Assembly (NCBI RefSeq): GCF_014652615.1
Contig: NZ_BMZD01000004.1
Span: 248,001-312,000, forward strand
Source of the DNA: Novosphingobium arvoryzae
GTDB lineage: Bacteria > Pseudomonadota > Alphaproteobacteria > Sphingomonadales > Sphingomonadaceae
DNA: 64,000 bases
Reading direction: 5' to 3'
Positions 9,992 to 17,560 of the stretch are shown here, one piece after another. The translations under genes were made by a program, and so were the position numbers. The notes under the pieces were generated by a model. That model searched no databases. It was not told where the DNA came from and saw nothing but the letters and a program-made list of their open reading frames with translations. Positions within the stretch are counted from its first letter, which is position 1, and each line of letters starts with the position of its first letter.

Positions 9992-11413
9992 CTAGGCCGC
10001 GTCACCCATCCCCAACTCATTGAGTTTGCGGTAAAGTGTGGAGCGGCCGATCCCCAGTCGCCGCGCCACTTCGGTCATCCGGCCGCGATAGTGGCCAATG
10101 GCCAGTCGGATGACGTCGGCTTCGATCTCTTCCAGCGGGCGCAAGTTGCCATCGGGGGTGTAGAGCATCACCCCGACCCCTTCCTGCAACGGGGCATGGC
10201 TGGCAGAACTGGTGTTGCCGATCAGGTCGGACAACTGCGGGAAATCATCGGCCGTCAGGGCATCGCCGTCGCAGAATACGGCGGCGCGAAACAGGGTGGC
10301 CTGCAACTGACGCACATTGCCCGGCCAGTCATAGGCGGCCAGCAGCGAAAGCGCGCCGTCGGTAATGCCCAGTTCCCGCAGGCCCGGTTGTTCACCGATC
10401 CGCGCCAGGAAATGGCGGGCCAGCGCGGGAATATCGCCCGCGCGTTCGCGCAAGGGGGGCAGTTGCACCACCGTGCCGCTGATCGCCCCCAGCAATTCGG
10501 GCAGGAACGCGCCGTCCGCGGCCATGTCCTTCAGCGGAATGTTGCTGGCCACGATCAGGCGCACATCCACCCGGAACGAATGCCGCGCGCCGATCGGGCG
10601 TACGTCGCCGCGCTGGATCGCTTCCAGCAAGCGGTGCTGCACGCTCAGCGGCAGGCGGTCAATCTCGTCCAGCGCGAGCGTGCCGCCATCGGCGTGTTGC
10701 AGCGCGCCGACATGGCGATCGAACGCGCCGGGGAACGCGCCCTTTTCATGCCCGAACAGGGCGCTCTCGATCGAATTGCCGGGAATGCCGCCCAGGTTGA
10801 ACAACCGGAACGGCGCCTTGGCGCGGGGGCTGGCAGCCTGCATCGCCCGGATCAGCATTTCCTTGCCGGTGCCGCTCTCGCCCTCGATCAGGACCGGCGC
10901 GTGGCTGCGCGCGGCCTTGGCCGCAATCGCCAGCGCGGTGCGGAACGTGGGGGCCGCGCCGATCATTGCGTCGAAATCCGGCGCGGAGGGCATCTTTTCG
11001 GTCAGCGGCTGCAATTCGTCGCGCGGGGCTTCGCGCGTGGTGGCCGCGCGCAGGGCCTGCATCAGCCGGTCCGGTGCGACCGGCTTGATTAGATAGTCGC
11101 GGGCGCCTGCCCGCATCGCTTCGACCGCCAGCAGCGGCGATGCGCTGGTCGTCAGCATCAGGATCGGCAGGGCCGGGCGGCGACTTTTCAGTTCGGCGAT
11201 CAATTCGCACGCGTCATCGCCGGGAACCCACTGATCGAGGATGATCGCGTCCAGCTGCATGCCCTGGCGGGTGCCCAGCGTGGCGATGGCGGTTTCGGAA
11301 TCGCGAACGACCAGCGTGCGCCAGCCCTCACGCGCGGCAAGCGCGGTGATCAGCCGGCTCTGAGCCGGTTCATCATCGATCAGCATCAGCAGGCGCTGTT
11401 CGAATTCCGCCAT
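9992..11413 (-). CDS. NtrC-family response regulator with atypical GAFPGA loop
   Basis: A 473-residue three-domain regulator. Receiver: acidic pocket D13/D14, phosphoacceptor D60 (IILDQW), T88/T89 and K110. AAA+ domain: Walker A GESGTGKE (178-185), Walker B GGTLALDE (243-250), and a sensor-like segment ending VDVRLIVASN. The C-terminal Fis-type helix-turn-helix (about 440-468) reads RMTEVARRLGIGRSTLYRKL. The sigma-54 contact loop, normally GAFTGA, is GAFPGA here (225-230); the DNA codon is CCC. Threonine in this loop is needed by most family members to engage sigma-54, so the protein may work with another sigma factor or as a repressor. No cognate histidine kinase gene is adjacent. Confidence 0.9.
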   Translation of the reverse strand: MAEFEQRLLMLIDDEPAQSRLITALAAREGWRTLVVRDSETAIATLGTRQGMQLDAIILDQWVPGDDACELIAELKSRRPALPILMLTTSASPLLAVEAMRAGARDYLIKPVAPDRLMQALRAATTREAPRDELQPLTEKMPSAPDFDAMIGAAPTFRTALAIAAKAARSHAPVLIEGESGTGKEMLIRAMQAASPRAKAPFRLFNLGGIPGNSIESALFGHEKGAFPGAFDRHVGALQHADGGTLALDEIDRLPLSVQHRLLEAIQRGDVRPIGARHSFRVDVRLIVASNIPLKDMAADGAFLPELLGAISGTVVQLPPLRERAGDIPALARHFLARIGEQPGLRELGITDGALSLLAAYDWPGNVRQLQATLFRAAVFCDGDALTADDFPQLSDLIGNTSSASHAPLQEGVGVMLYTPDGNLRPLEEIEADVIRLAIGHYRGRMTEVARRLGIGRSTLYRKLNELGMGDAA

Positions 11414-11589
11414 TGTCGTGTCCGCGGCCCCCCTTGGTGTGCGGGGCGGGAATAGCGCGATTGGGTAAAGACCGGATTAAGGCAGCCGATTTCCTGCATT
11501 ATGACCGGGATTGTGCCTTGAGCCGCGCGGGAACGGGCGATAGACGGGGCGCAGAACGCCCAAGCGGCAATCAATGGGGAAAGAACAAG

Positions 11590-11712
11590 ATGGCTTCCGG
11601 TAACGACATGAAGGCGCACGAATCGACATACACCGGCTTTCTGGGTCTGGTGAAGTGGGGCTCGATCCTGACGGCGCTGGTCACCGTTCTGGTGGTTTAC
11701 CTGATCGCCTGA
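11590..11712 (+). CDS. aa3-type cytochrome c oxidase subunit IV
   Basis: A 40-residue protein starting at ATG 11590 behind a GGGGAAAG Shine-Dalgarno. Residues 1-20 are polar (KAHESTYTGFLGLVKWG), and the rest is one transmembrane helix (SILTALVTVLVVYLIA). This is the form of the alphaproteobacterial aa3 oxidase subunit IV family (COX_aa3_subIV): a short N-terminus with H-x-x-T-Y-x-G-F and a single helix that packs on the oxidase core. The other oxidase genes are not here; in sphingomonads this gene is commonly found in front of pntAA. Its TGA stop overlaps a possible upstream pntAA start (TGATG at 11710-11714), so it is the first gene of the pnt operon. Confidence 0.8.
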   Translation: MASGNDMKAHESTYTGFLGLVKWGSILTALVTVLVVYLIA

Positions 11713-11732
11713 TGGGCCAGGGGGGCGCCGCC

Positions 11733-12848
11733 ATGCGGATCGCGGTCCTTAAGGAACGCGCAGCCGGGGAAACCCGCGTTTCGGCGACGCCCGAAACTGT
11801 GAAGAAATTCAAGGCCCTGGGGGCTGAAGTCGCGGTGGAAGCCGGGGCGGGTGAAACCGCGTCGATTGCCGACGCGGACTTTGCCGCTGCCGGGGCCGAG
11901 GTGACCGCGGATGCAGCGAGCGGCGCGGACATCGTGCTGGGCGTGCAGGGGCCCGATCCGGCGCTGCTGGGCGGGGTCAAGCCCGGCGCCTGGATCGTTG
12001 CGGGGCTGGATCCGTTTGGCCAGCGCACCCGCGTCGATGCTTATGCCGCTGCCGGCCTGGAGGCGCTGGCAATGGAATTCATGCCGCGCATCACCCGCGC
12101 GCAGAGCATGGATATCCTGTCCAGCCAGTCCAACCTGGCCGGTTACAAGGCGGTGATCGAAGCGGCGAACGCCTATGGCCGCGCGTTCCCGATGATGATG
12201 ACGGCCGCCGGCACGATCAGCGCGGCCAAGTGTTTCGTGATGGGCGTCGGCGTGGCCGGCCTCCAGGCCATCGCCACCGCCCGGCGGCTGGGGGCGCAAG
12301 TTTCCGCCACCGACGTGCGTAGCGCGACCAAGGAGCAGATCCTTTCGCTGGGAGCCAAGCCCATCTTTGTCGAAACCGTCGCCGGGATCGAGGGTGAGGG
12401 CGCGGGCGGGTATGCCACGGAAATGTCGGAAGAATACCAGAAGGCGCAAGCTGAACTGGTCAGCAGCCACATCGCCAAGCAGGACATCGTCATCACAACC
12501 GCACTGATTCCGGGGCGCGCTGCTCCCCGGCTGATCACCGACGCGCAGATCGCATCGATGAAGCCCGGCAGCGTGATCTTCGACCTGGCCGTGGCGCAGG
12601 GCGGCAACGTCGAAGGCAGCAAGGCGGATGAACTGGTGGTCAAGCACGGCGTGAAGATCATCGGCTATGCCAACACGCCCGCAAAGCTCCCCGCCGATGC
12701 CTCGGCGCTGTTCGCGCGTAATCTGTACAACTTCCTGTCCGCGTTCTGGGACAAGGAAGCCGGGCGGCCCGTGCTGGACGAGGAAATCGGCAACGCGATC
12801 CGCCTGACGCAAGGCGGCAAGGTCGTGAACGAAAGGCTGCTGGGTTGA
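11733..12848 (+). CDS. pntAA: NAD(P) transhydrogenase alpha subunit, soluble part
   Basis: A 371-residue NAD(H)-binding domain I of proton-translocating transhydrogenase. It opens MRIAVLKERAAGETRVSATPETV, as in the alanine dehydrogenase/PNT N-terminal domain, and carries the dinucleotide-binding VMGVGVAGLQAIATARRLGAQVSATDVR (about 169-197) and 'VITTALIPGRAAPRLIT'. With PntAB and PntB it transfers hydride from NADH to NADP+ driven by proton motive force. ATG 11733 has a GGGGGG Shine-Dalgarno at a good distance; an in-frame ATG at 11712 overlaps the previous stop and is the alternative. The alpha subunit is split into two polypeptides, as in Rhodospirillum-type enzymes, but an extra gene lies between the two halves here. 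Confidence 0.95.
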   Translation: MRIAVLKERAAGETRVSATPETVKKFKALGAEVAVEAGAGETASIADADFAAAGAEVTADAASGADIVLGVQGPDPALLGGVKPGAWIVAGLDPFGQRTRVDAYAAAGLEALAMEFMPRITRAQSMDILSSQSNLAGYKAVIEAANAYGRAFPMMMTAAGTISAAKCFVMGVGVAGLQAIATARRLGAQVSATDVRSATKEQILSLGAKPIFVETVAGIEGEGAGGYATEMSEEYQKAQAELVSSHIAKQDIVITTALIPGRAAPRLITDAQIASMKPGSVIFDLAVAQGGNVEGSKADELVVKHGVKIIGYANTPAKLPADASALFARNLYNFLSAFWDKEAGRPVLDEEIGNAIRLTQGGKVVNERLLG

Positions 12849-13213
12849 GCCTGCTGGCCACCGCGCTGTTGCTGCTGGCGGATGCGCCCGTGGCGGCAGC
12901 CCCGCAAAAGTTCGCCGCCATCAGCGGCGGCTGGACGGTCGACCTGCGCGTCGATCTGGCGGATGCGGCCTATACCCAGCCGATGGACCTGACGATTGCC
13001 GACGACGGCACCGTCACGGGCAGCTTCTATCAAAGCGAAATTCTGGCGGGCAAGGCCGGGCGGGCGCAGGGCCGAACCTGCATCGCGTTCCGGACCACCG
13101 ATGGCCAGGGACTTTATCACACTTCGGCTTGCCTGGTTGACGGGCGCATGGTCGGACAAACCTGGGCAGAGGGGCGCAGCTTCGTGCTCCCCTGGACTGC
13201 GGAGCGGCGCTGA
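12845..13213 (+). CDS. Unrecognised small secreted protein inside the pnt operon
   Basis: A 122-residue protein that I do not recognise. It starts with TTG at 12845, overlapping the pntAA stop (TTGA), and no later start would keep the hydrophobic N-terminus. Residues 1-19 (MSLLATALLLLADAPVAAA) look like a cleavable signal peptide. The mature part of about 100 residues appears beta-rich, with 'FAAISGGWTVDLRVDL', 'DLTIADDGTVTGSFY', 'GRTCIAFRTTDGQGLYHTSACLVDGRMVGQTWA', and two cysteines that could pair. The strand pattern with 'G.W.v.l...' and 'd.dGtvtGsfy' resembles small secreted beta-barrel or sandwich proteins; this is only a structural impression. It lies between the two halves of the transhydrogenase alpha subunit, with coupled start and no gap to pntAB. 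Confidence 0.75.
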   Translation: MSLLATALLLLADAPVAAAPQKFAAISGGWTVDLRVDLADAAYTQPMDLTIADDGTVTGSFYQSEILAGKAGRAQGRTCIAFRTTDGQGLYHTSACLVDGRMVGQTWAEGRSFVLPWTAERR

Positions 13214-13498
13214 ATGGACTTCATCTCGATCCTGTCGATCTTCGTCATGGCCTGTTTCGTGGGCTATTACGTGGTCTGGTCGGTCACCCCGGCGCTCCAC
13301 ACGCCGCTGATGGCGGTGACCAACGCGATTTCCTCGGTGATCGTCGTCGGCGCGCTGATCGCTAGCGCGGCGGCGGGTAGTGCCTCGTCGAAGTGGCTGG
13401 GGCTGCTGGCGGTGGTGCTGGCTAGCGTCAACATCTTCGGCGGCTTTGCCGTGACGGCCCGGATGCTGGCGATGTACAAGAAGAAGGAGAAGAAGTGA
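13214..13498 (+). CDS. pntAB: NAD(P) transhydrogenase alpha subunit, membrane part
   Basis: A 94-residue membrane subunit with three hydrophobic helices (about 4-24, 32-55, 60-84) and a lysine-rich tail KKKEKK. The segment FVGYYVVWSVTPALHTPLMAVTNAISSVIVVGAL is diagnostic of the PntA C-terminal membrane domain. It forms part of the proton channel together with PntB. It begins one codon after the previous gene's stop, and its TGA overlaps the pntB ATG (TGATG at 13496-13500), so translation of the operon is continuous. Confidence 0.95.
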   Translation: MDFISILSIFVMACFVGYYVVWSVTPALHTPLMAVTNAISSVIVVGALIASAAAGSASSKWLGLLAVVLASVNIFGGFAVTARMLAMYKKKEKK

Positions 13499-14985
13499 TG
13501 GATCTCGCGCTTCTCTCCGCCGCTGCGGGTGAACACGGCGGCACGCCGGCATGGGCGATGCTGGCCTACCTGATTTCGGGCGTGCTGTTCATTCTGGCGC
13601 TGCGCGGGCTGTCCAGCCCCGGCACCAGCCGCGCGGGCAACCGCTACGGCATGATCGGCATGACCATCGCCATGGTGACTACGCTGGTCACCCATGTGCC
13701 GATGATCCCCGGTGATGCCTTCAACAGCTATGTCGGCCCGGATTTCATGACGATGGGTGAAATCGTCGCGGCAATCGCCATCGGCGGGGGGATTGGCTGG
13801 GTGATCGCGAAGCGTATCGCGATGACCGACATGCCGCAGCTCGTCGCCGCGTTTCACAGCCTCGTCGGCCTCGCCGCCGTGCTGGTGGGCTGGGCGGCCT
13901 ATCTCAATCCCGAAGCCTTCGGCATTGTGGGTGCGGACGGAGCAATCCATGCGGTCAGCCGGGTCGAGCTGGGGCTGGGCATCGCCATCGGTGCGATCAC
14001 GTTCTCTGGCTCGGTCATCGCGTTCCTGAAACTGGCCGGCAAGATGAGCGGCGCGCCGATCCTGCTGCCCGCGCGCCATGTCATCAACCTGGGCACGCTG
14101 GCGGGCATTATCGCCCTGACCGCGTGGTTCACGCAGGACCAGTCTTTGTGGGTGATCGCCACGATCACCGTGCTGTCGTTCCTGATCGGGTTCCTGCTGA
14201 TCATCCCGATCGGCGGCGCGGACATGCCGGTCGTGGTGTCGATGCTGAACAGCTATTCCGGCTGGGCGGCCGCGGCGATGGGCTTCACCCTGTCGAACAC
14301 GGCGATGATCATCACCGGCGCGCTGGTCGGCTCGTCCGGGGCGATCCTGTCCTACATCATGTGCAAGGCGATGAACCGGGGCTTCCTGTCGGTTATCGCG
14401 GGCGGGTTCGGGGCCGAAGCGGCAGCTGGCGGCGGCGCGGCGAAGGAACAGCGCCCGTGGAAGCGCGGCAGCGCCGAAGACGCGGCCTATATGCTGGGCG
14501 AGGCCGAGAAGGTCATCATCATTCCTGGCTATGGCATGGCCGTTAGCCAAGCCCAGCACGCGCTGCGCGAAATGGGTGATCTGCTGAAGGCCAGGGGCGT
14601 GGAAGTGAAATACGCGATCCACCCCGTCGCGGGCCGCATGCCGGGGCACATGAACGTGCTGCTGGCCGAAGCCAACGTCCCCTATGACGAAGTGTTCGAG
14701 CTGGAAGACATCAACAGCGAATTCGCCACCGCCGACGTTGCCTTCATCATCGGTGCCAACGACGTGGTCAATCCGGCGGCGAAGACCGACAAGTCCAGCC
14801 CGATCTATGGGATGCCGGTGTTTGACGTCGACAAGGCCAAGCAGGTGTTCTTCATCAAGCGCAGCATGGGCGGCGTGGGCTATGCGGGCGTCGACAACGA
14901 CGTGTTCTACATGGACCAGACCCTGATGCTGCTGGCCGACGCGAAGAAGATGGTCGAGGATATCAACAAGGGGCTGGCGCACTGA
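13498..14985 (+). CDS. pntB: NAD(P) transhydrogenase beta subunit
   Basis: A 495-residue PntB. The N-terminal 260-270 residues form about nine transmembrane helices with the conserved 'HSLVGLAAVLVG' and 'NSYSGWAAAAMGFTLSNTAMI' segments. The C-terminal NADP-binding domain III has 'IIPGYGMAVSQAQHALREM', 'YAIHPVAGRMPGHMNVLLAEANVPYD', 'IGANDVVNPAA' and 'KRSMGGVGYAGVDNDVFY'. It carries the NADPH site and half of the proton path. ATG 13498 overlaps the pntAB stop; its own stop overlaps the next gene's ATG (14983-14987), so the small lipoprotein gene downstream is coupled to it. Confidence 0.96.
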   Translation: MDLALLSAAAGEHGGTPAWAMLAYLISGVLFILALRGLSSPGTSRAGNRYGMIGMTIAMVTTLVTHVPMIPGDAFNSYVGPDFMTMGEIVAAIAIGGGIGWVIAKRIAMTDMPQLVAAFHSLVGLAAVLVGWAAYLNPEAFGIVGADGAIHAVSRVELGLGIAIGAITFSGSVIAFLKLAGKMSGAPILLPARHVINLGTLAGIIALTAWFTQDQSLWVIATITVLSFLIGFLLIIPIGGADMPVVVSMLNSYSGWAAAAMGFTLSNTAMIITGALVGSSGAILSYIMCKAMNRGFLSVIAGGFGAEAAAGGGAAKEQRPWKRGSAEDAAYMLGEAEKVIIIPGYGMAVSQAQHALREMGDLLKARGVEVKYAIHPVAGRMPGHMNVLLAEANVPYDEVFELEDINSEFATADVAFIIGANDVVNPAAKTDKSSPIYGMPVFDVDKAKQVFFIKRSMGGVGYAGVDNDVFYMDQTLMLLADAKKMVEDINKGLAH

Positions 14986-15299
14986 TGCGCACAATTGCCA
15001 TCGTGCTGGCGCTTGGTGCGCTGGCGGCCTGTTCGCCCTCCAAGTTGGCCTATGGCCAGGTGAAGAGCGCGATGATGGACGCCGGCCTGTCGGAAGCCAA
15101 TTCGGCCTGCATGGCAGAGCGGATGACCGACCGGTTGACGCTGGGCCAGCTGCAAAAGCTCAAGCAGCTGAAAGGCGAAAAGCGCGGGCTGATGGACTAC
15201 GTTGCCGCCGTGCGCCGGGTTGGCGATACCGAGGCGATCGAAGTGACCGCCAGCAGCGCCGCGCTTTGCGCCACCGGTCTCGCACGCGAAAAGCGTTAG
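14985..15299 (+). CDS. Small lipoprotein, unknown function
   Basis: A 104-residue protein with lipoprotein signal MRTIAIVLALGALAAC (lipobox L-A-A-C), then a mature part predicted to be mainly helical: 'QVKSAMMDAGLSEANSACMAERMTDRLTLGQLQKLKQLKGEKRG' and 'DYVAAVRRVGDTEAIEVTASSAALCATGLA'. Two further cysteines (about 42 and 96) may form a disulphide. The D-x-G-L/S-x-x-x-S-x-C-M-x-x-R-M pattern recurs in short alphaproteobacterial lipoproteins of unknown role. Its ATG overlaps the pntB stop, so it is the last gene of the pnt operon. A hairpin follows 2 bases after its stop. Confidence 0.8.
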   Translation: MRTIAIVLALGALAACSPSKLAYGQVKSAMMDAGLSEANSACMAERMTDRLTLGQLQKLKQLKGEKRGLMDYVAAVRRVGDTEAIEVTASSAALCATGLAREKR

Positions 15300-15300
15300 C

Positions 15301-15320
15301 CTTCCTCCCCTTGGGGGAAG
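15301..15320 (+). terminator. Hairpin after the pnt operon
   Basis: CTTCCTCC (15301-15308) pairs with GGGGGAAG (15313-15320), one G-T wobble, loop of 4. It begins 2 bases after the stop of the last pnt-operon gene. No T-run follows, so termination is likely but not proven by form. Confidence 0.5.
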
Positions 15321-15329
15321 AACTGGGAA

Positions 15330-15351
15330 TTGACTTACACCGCTGTAAGTC
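15330..15351 (+). promoter_or_regulatory. Dyad operator overlapping a TTGACT -35 element
   Basis: A perfect inverted repeat GACTTACA-CCGC-TGTAAGTC spans 15332-15351, 15 bases before the beta-helix gene ATG. TTGACT at 15330-15335, a near-consensus -35 hexamer, overlaps its left arm. The -10 is not clear. The TTACA-N4-TGTAA form is typical of TetR-type operators, so a repressor would block the promoter. No tetR gene is in the neighbourhood. Confidence 0.6.
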
Positions 15352-15365
15352 CATCATCGCATCCC

Positions 15366-16574
15366 ATGAGGATGCCGATAAACCTGATCGTCGCTGTCTC
15401 CGCGCTTGCGCTGACGGCTCCACTCCATGCCAAAACGCTGGCCGTCGCCGCCGGGGACGGTGCGCAGGCGCGCTTGCAGGAGGCCCTGATCCTCGCCGAA
15501 CCGGGCGACGTCGTCGAACTGGGGGCGGGGCGCTTCACGTTGACGGACGGGCTGTCGCTTGACGTCAACGGCGTGACCGTGCGCGGCGCGGGGATGGAAT
15601 CGACGGTGCTGGACTTCACCGGGCAGAAGGGCGCGGGCGAGGGCCTGCTGGTTACGTCCGACAACGTCACCCTGCGCGATTTCGCGGTGGAGAACACCCG
15701 CGGCGACGGGATCAAGTCCAAGGGCGCGGACAATATCGTCTATTACCGCATCCGCGTGGAATGGACCGGCGGCCCGCGCGAAACCAATGGCGCCTATGGC
15801 ATCTATCCGGTCGAAAGTACCGGCGTGCTGGTCGATGGCTGCAAGGTAACCGGCGCGTCCGACGCGGGCATCTATGTCGGGCAGAGCAAGGACATCACCG
15901 TCCGCTACAACATGGCCGAATACAACGTTGCGGGCATCGAGATCGAGAACAGCCGGCGCGCGCTGGTGACGGGCAACCTCGTCACCCGCAATACCGGCGG
16001 CATCCTAGTGTTCGATTTGCCGAACCTGCCCGTGATGAACGGGGGCGAGACCGTGATCGAACACAACCTGGTGATCGCCAACGACACGCCCAACTTCGCG
16101 CCCAAGGGCAATATCGTTGCCGGGGTGCCGCGTGGCACGGGCGTGATGATCATGGCCAACGATACCGTGCTGGTGAAGGACAACACGCTGGTCGACAATT
16201 CGACCGGGCAGATCATGGTCGTCGCCTATCCCAACGCCTTCGATGACAAGCGCTACAACCCGTTCCCGCGCCGCGTGGTTATCGGGCAAAACCGGATCAC
16301 CGGCGGCGGGACCGATCCGGCGCTGCCGGGCGGAGATCAGCTGAAGGCCGCGTTCGGCGGCGCTTTGCCGGCAGTGCTGTGGGACGGGCTGGGCGGCAAG
16401 GATGCGCTGGCGCTTGCCCCGCGCGGGCCGGTGCTGACGCTGAACGTGCCCGCACAGGGCGTGGGCATGGACAAGGCCAACCCGGCGCTGGTCACGCCCG
16501 CCGATCCGGCAGAGCTGGTCATGCCCGGCCCGGTCGGTGCCCCTGCCGCGCTTGAGGCCCGGATCGCGCGGTGA
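15366..16574 (+). CDS. Parallel beta-helix repeat protein (TIGR03805-like)
   Basis: A 402-residue exported protein. Signal peptide in MRMPINLIVAVSALALTAPLHA (ATG 15366; a second ATG at 15372 is equally possible). The body is a right-handed parallel beta-helix with repeated turns such as 'NVTLRDFAVENTRGDGIKSKGADNIVYYRIRVE', 'GVLVDGCKVTGASDAGIYVGQSKDITVRYNMAEYNVAGIEIENSRRALVTGNLVTRNTGGI' and 'NDTVLVKDNTLVDN'. It is NosD/pectate-lyase-like in fold but lacks an obvious lyase active site. From memory, this family co-occurs with the HNE_0200-type haem protein family, and exactly that gene follows with a GTGA overlap. Periplasmic or surface location is inferred; the substrate is unknown. Confidence 0.85.
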   Translation: MRMPINLIVAVSALALTAPLHAKTLAVAAGDGAQARLQEALILAEPGDVVELGAGRFTLTDGLSLDVNGVTVRGAGMESTVLDFTGQKGAGEGLLVTSDNVTLRDFAVENTRGDGIKSKGADNIVYYRIRVEWTGGPRETNGAYGIYPVESTGVLVDGCKVTGASDAGIYVGQSKDITVRYNMAEYNVAGIEIENSRRALVTGNLVTRNTGGILVFDLPNLPVMNGGETVIEHNLVIANDTPNFAPKGNIVAGVPRGTGVMIMANDTVLVKDNTLVDNSTGQIMVVAYPNAFDDKRYNPFPRRVVIGQNRITGGGTDPALPGGDQLKAAFGGALPAVLWDGLGGKDALALAPRGPVLTLNVPAQGVGMDKANPALVTPADPAELVMPGPVGAPAALEARIAR

Positions 16575-17560
16575 GAGTGCTGCTGGCGGCTGTGCTGCTG
16601 GCCGGAGCGGCGGTGGCTGCCGCGCCGCAAGCGCGCGTGCAGGTCAACGCGGGGGCGATCACGGCGGCCGGATTCCCCGCAACGCTGGGCGAATACGGCT
16701 TTTTCCGTGACGGCGCGCGGCAGATTCCGGCGGCGGGGGTGACACCTTATCGTGTCCAGACCCCGCTGTGGTCGGACGGGGCGGAAAAGCTGCGGTTCGT
16801 GTTCGTGCCAGCGGGGAAGCAGGCGCGCGCGCAGGGTGATGGCCTACTGGACCTGCCGGTCGGCTCCGCGTTGATCAAGACGTTCAAGCTGGATGGGCGG
16901 CTGATCGAAACTCGCGTGCTGCTGCACCGCGCAGACGGCTGGCTGGCGCTGCCCTATCAGTGGAATGCGGAGCAGACCGAGGCAAAACTCGTGCTGGCGG
17001 GGGCGCGATTCCCGGCCAAGACCCCGGCGGGCCAGCCGATCAGCTATGCCATTCCCAACAAGAACCAGTGCAAGGAATGCCACGCCAGTGGCGGCGCGGT
17101 GACGCCGCTGGGACCAAAGGCGCGCAACCTGCCCGCCGCGTGGCTGACCGCGTTTCACAAGTCCGGGCGGCTGGATGCCGTGCCGCAAGTGGCGCGCCGG
17201 GTGCCCTTGTGGGAGGACCGCGCGAAAGTGCCGGTGGCCGATGCCGCGCGTGGCTATCTGGATGCCAACTGTGCGCATTGCCACAACCCGCGCGGGGCGG
17301 CGTCCAATTCCGGGCTGTTCCTGGACTGGGAACAGGCCGACCCGGTGGCGCTGGGGATCGGCAAGCGCCCGGTCGCGGCGGGGCGCGGGTCGGGCGGGCT
17401 GGCGTTTGATATCGCGCCGGGCGATCCGGACGCGTCGATCCTCTATCACCGCATGGCCAGTCTGGAAGGCGGGGTGTCCATGCCCGAAGTGGGGCGTGAC
17501 AGCGTCGATCCGGACGGGCTGGCCGTAGTGGCCGAATGGATCAGGGGAATGAAACAGTGA
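16571..17560 (+). CDS. SO2930/HNE_0200-family di-haem c-type cytochrome-like protein
   Basis: A 329-residue secreted protein starting with GTG at 16571, overlapping the beta-helix stop (GTGA). Residues 1-19 are a signal peptide (RVLLAAVLLAGAAVAAAP). Two c-type haem motifs, CKECH (C167, C170, H171) and CAHCH (C234, C237, H238), are present. Between them, 'PLGPKARNLPAAW' and, after them, 'GDPDASILYHRMASLEGGVSMPEVG' are as in TIGR03806-type proteins, which pair with TIGR03805 beta-helix proteins. It probably carries out a periplasmic redox step or electron transfer. The partner substrate is not known. Its stop overlaps the hydrolase start, so the three genes form one coupled unit. Confidence 0.85.
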   Translation: MRVLLAAVLLAGAAVAAAPQARVQVNAGAITAAGFPATLGEYGFFRDGARQIPAAGVTPYRVQTPLWSDGAEKLRFVFVPAGKQARAQGDGLLDLPVGSALIKTFKLDGRLIETRVLLHRADGWLALPYQWNAEQTEAKLVLAGARFPAKTPAGQPISYAIPNKNQCKECHASGGAVTPLGPKARNLPAAWLTAFHKSGRLDAVPQVARRVPLWEDRAKVPVADAARGYLDANCAHCHNPRGAASNSGLFLDWEQADPVALGIGKRPVAAGRGSGGLAFDIAPGDPDASILYHRMASLEGGVSMPEVGRDSVDPDGLAVVAEWIRGMKQ

